Origin: Niastella sp. | GTDB lineage: Bacteria; Bacteroidota; Bacteroidia; Chitinophagales; Chitinophagaceae | NCBI GenBank assembly: GCA_021154515.1 | Contig: JAJKIL010000205.1 | Coordinates: 1-7,804, forward strand | Direction of reading: 5' to 3' | Length of the DNA: 7,804 nucleotides | Part shown: positions 6,880 through 7,804 of the stretch, piece by piece | How the letters are laid out: each line of letters begins with the position of its first letter | Numbering within the stretch: position 1 is the first letter of the stretch | Notes under the pieces: model-generated | The model's input: the letters and a program-made list of their open reading frames with translations, nothing else | The model's database searches: none | What the model was told of the DNA's origin: nothing | Program-made: the position numbers and the translations under genes

Positions 6880-7804
6880 ATGAAAAAAATAAAATTCAGT
6901 TTATTGCTAACTATAACGACAATGTTGTTGATAGCAGGGTTTACTGCAAAGAGTGCTATCCTTCCACCGGGTGAAACAGGCATTTCTTTTGTCAACAGTG
7001 ATACCTGCATGATCGATGCATCGCAGGCTGAATTCCAGACCGGCGCGCTGACCAATGTTGAACTAACCTCCAGTCCCGGCGACGTGAAGCTTACAAACAG
7101 CACCCCGGAAGCTGCCGATCAGACCAGTTCACCTGCAGCTTTATCCGTTAGCAATAACCTGACTGGAACCACATGGACGGGACAGACTTTCCGTGCCGGC
7201 GTTACCGGCAACCTGACAAAGCTCACGGTGGGTCTTGGTCTCTCGTCCGGTACCTCTGGAACAATTACTGTGGAGATCCGCAATCTAAACGGAGCAAATC
7301 CTGGAACAACCGTCCTGGCGACGGGCACGTTAGGCCCGGTCACGAACGTTGGTACGGCTGCGCTCTACACGACTACCTTTGCAACCCCCGCGGCGGTGGT
7401 CAGCGGAACCAGTTACTCTATTGTTCTCCGGTTGAGCGTTGGCAATACGGTCTTCGGTGTGCGGGGTTATACTGCAGGCGGAAGTTCGCTGGCCAATGGT
7501 CAGGTATTCACAACCACCAACAGCGGCACTACGTGGACTGCCATCAATGCTGACCTCTACTTCACGAGCTATGTAACGCCGCCGGTAACATACTTTGGCT
7601 CCGGCAATTTAGTCTCCGCAGTGAAGGATGCAAATCCGGCTGTTGGTTTCGCCCCGGTTTGGACAACGTTGTCCTGGACGGCAACCACTCCTGCCAGCAC
7701 GGCCATACAACTCCAGGTAGCGGCAAGCAACAGTAGCAGCGGTCCTTTTAATTTTGTTGGTCCAGACGGCACAGCTTCTACTTTCTTCACCAGTGGAGCA
7801 TCCC
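6880..7804 (+). CDS. Secreted multi-domain surface protein with choice-of-anchor-like beta-sandwich modules (3' partial)
   Basis: The frame from the ATG at 6880 is open to the window edge, giving 308 residues with no stop. Residues 1-26 form a signal peptide: MKKIKF, a hydrophobic core LLLTITTMLLIAG, then a small-residue end near AKSA. Residues 36-75 (EFQTGALTNVELTSSPGDVKL) open a beta-module. Residues 90-231 look like a jelly-roll domain (TTWTGQTFRAG, ITVEIRN, YSIVLRLSVGN). Residues 236-308 contain SGNLVSAVKDANP, WTTLSWTATTP and SGPFNFVGPDGTASTFFT, a strand pattern I recognise from large bacterial extracellular proteins that carry HYR, DUF11-like or other repeat domains. By family habit a T9SS sorting domain would be expected at the C-terminus, but it is outside the window. 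Its role is probably surface attachment or display; no catalytic motif is visible. After the signal peptide the gene becomes clearly more GC-rich than its neighbours, which might reflect transfer or module acquisition. Confidence 0.85.
   Translation, partial: MKKIKFSLLLTITTMLLIAGFTAKSAILPPGETGISFVNSDTCMIDASQAEFQTGALTNVELTSSPGDVKLTNSTPEAADQTSSPAALSVSNNLTGTTWTGQTFRAGVTGNLTKLTVGLGLSSGTSGTITVEIRNLNGANPGTTVLATGTLGPVTNVGTAALYTTTFATPAAVVSGTSYSIVLRLSVGNTVFGVRGYTAGGSSLANGQVFTTTNSGTTWTAINADLYFTSYVTPPVTYFGSGNLVSAVKDANPAVGFAPVWTTLSWTATTPASTAIQLQVAASNSSSGPFNFVGPDGTASTFFTSGAS

Noticed and set aside
6870..7790. Open frames opposite or out of frame with the right-hand gene (minus strand 6870-7103, 7119-7343 and 7569-7790; plus strand 7173-7553)
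   Set aside because: GC-rich coding DNA lacks stops in other frames. The frame starting at 6880 has a signal peptide and recognisable beta-module motifs, which the others do not.
1..7804. CRISPR array, tRNA or rRNA gene, insertion sequence, attachment site
   Set aside because: No regularly spaced repeats, cloverleaf-like sequence, transposase motifs or terminal inverted repeats were found on reading both strands.

Overview
The window comes from a member of the phylum Bacteroidota, most likely a soil-type or polymer-degrading member of Chitinophagia (the class is an inference). The evidence is a C-terminal type IX secretion sorting domain at the end of the first gene, a secreted LacZ-type glycoside hydrolase family 2 enzyme, AT-rich leaders without Shine-Dalgarno sequences, and moderate base composition (about 45-52% GC in two hand-counted 60-base stretches of the large gene).

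Layout: (1) Positions 1-1320, plus strand, hold the C-terminal part of a secreted right-handed beta-helix protein that ends in a fibronectin-like module and a T9SS type A sorting domain. Its 5' end lies outside the window. (2) A strong hairpin terminator at 1329-1362 separates it from three minus-strand genes that converge on it. (3) In transcription order these are a secreted LacZ-like beta-galactosidase (6450 down to 3331), a SseA-type 3-mercaptopyruvate/thiosulfate sulfurtransferase (3265-2423) and an uncharacterised 345-residue protein with three degenerate helical repeats and a possible PH-like C-terminal domain (2401-1364). The gaps are 65 and 21 bases, so at least the last two are probably co-transcribed. 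(4) An AT-rich divergent intergenic region (6451-6879) carries several short dyads and direct repeats. (5) From 6880 to the right edge a plus-strand gene is open with no stop: a signal peptide followed by beta-sandwich 'choice-of-anchor'-like modules, probably the start of a large surface protein. Its base composition rises sharply after the signal peptide.

Functionally, the flanking secreted proteins and the beta-galactosidase suggest an envelope and glycan-utilisation neighbourhood. However, no SusC/SusD pair, regulator or transporter is in the window, so it cannot be called a polysaccharide utilisation locus. The sulfurtransferase and helical-repeat protein look like cytoplasmic housekeeping or unknown functions with no evident link to the glycosidase. 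I found no CRISPR array, RNA gene, insertion sequence or obvious new defence or mobile system. The least explained items are the 345-residue helical-repeat protein, the compositional break in the right-hand gene, and the ordered short repeats between the divergent genes.
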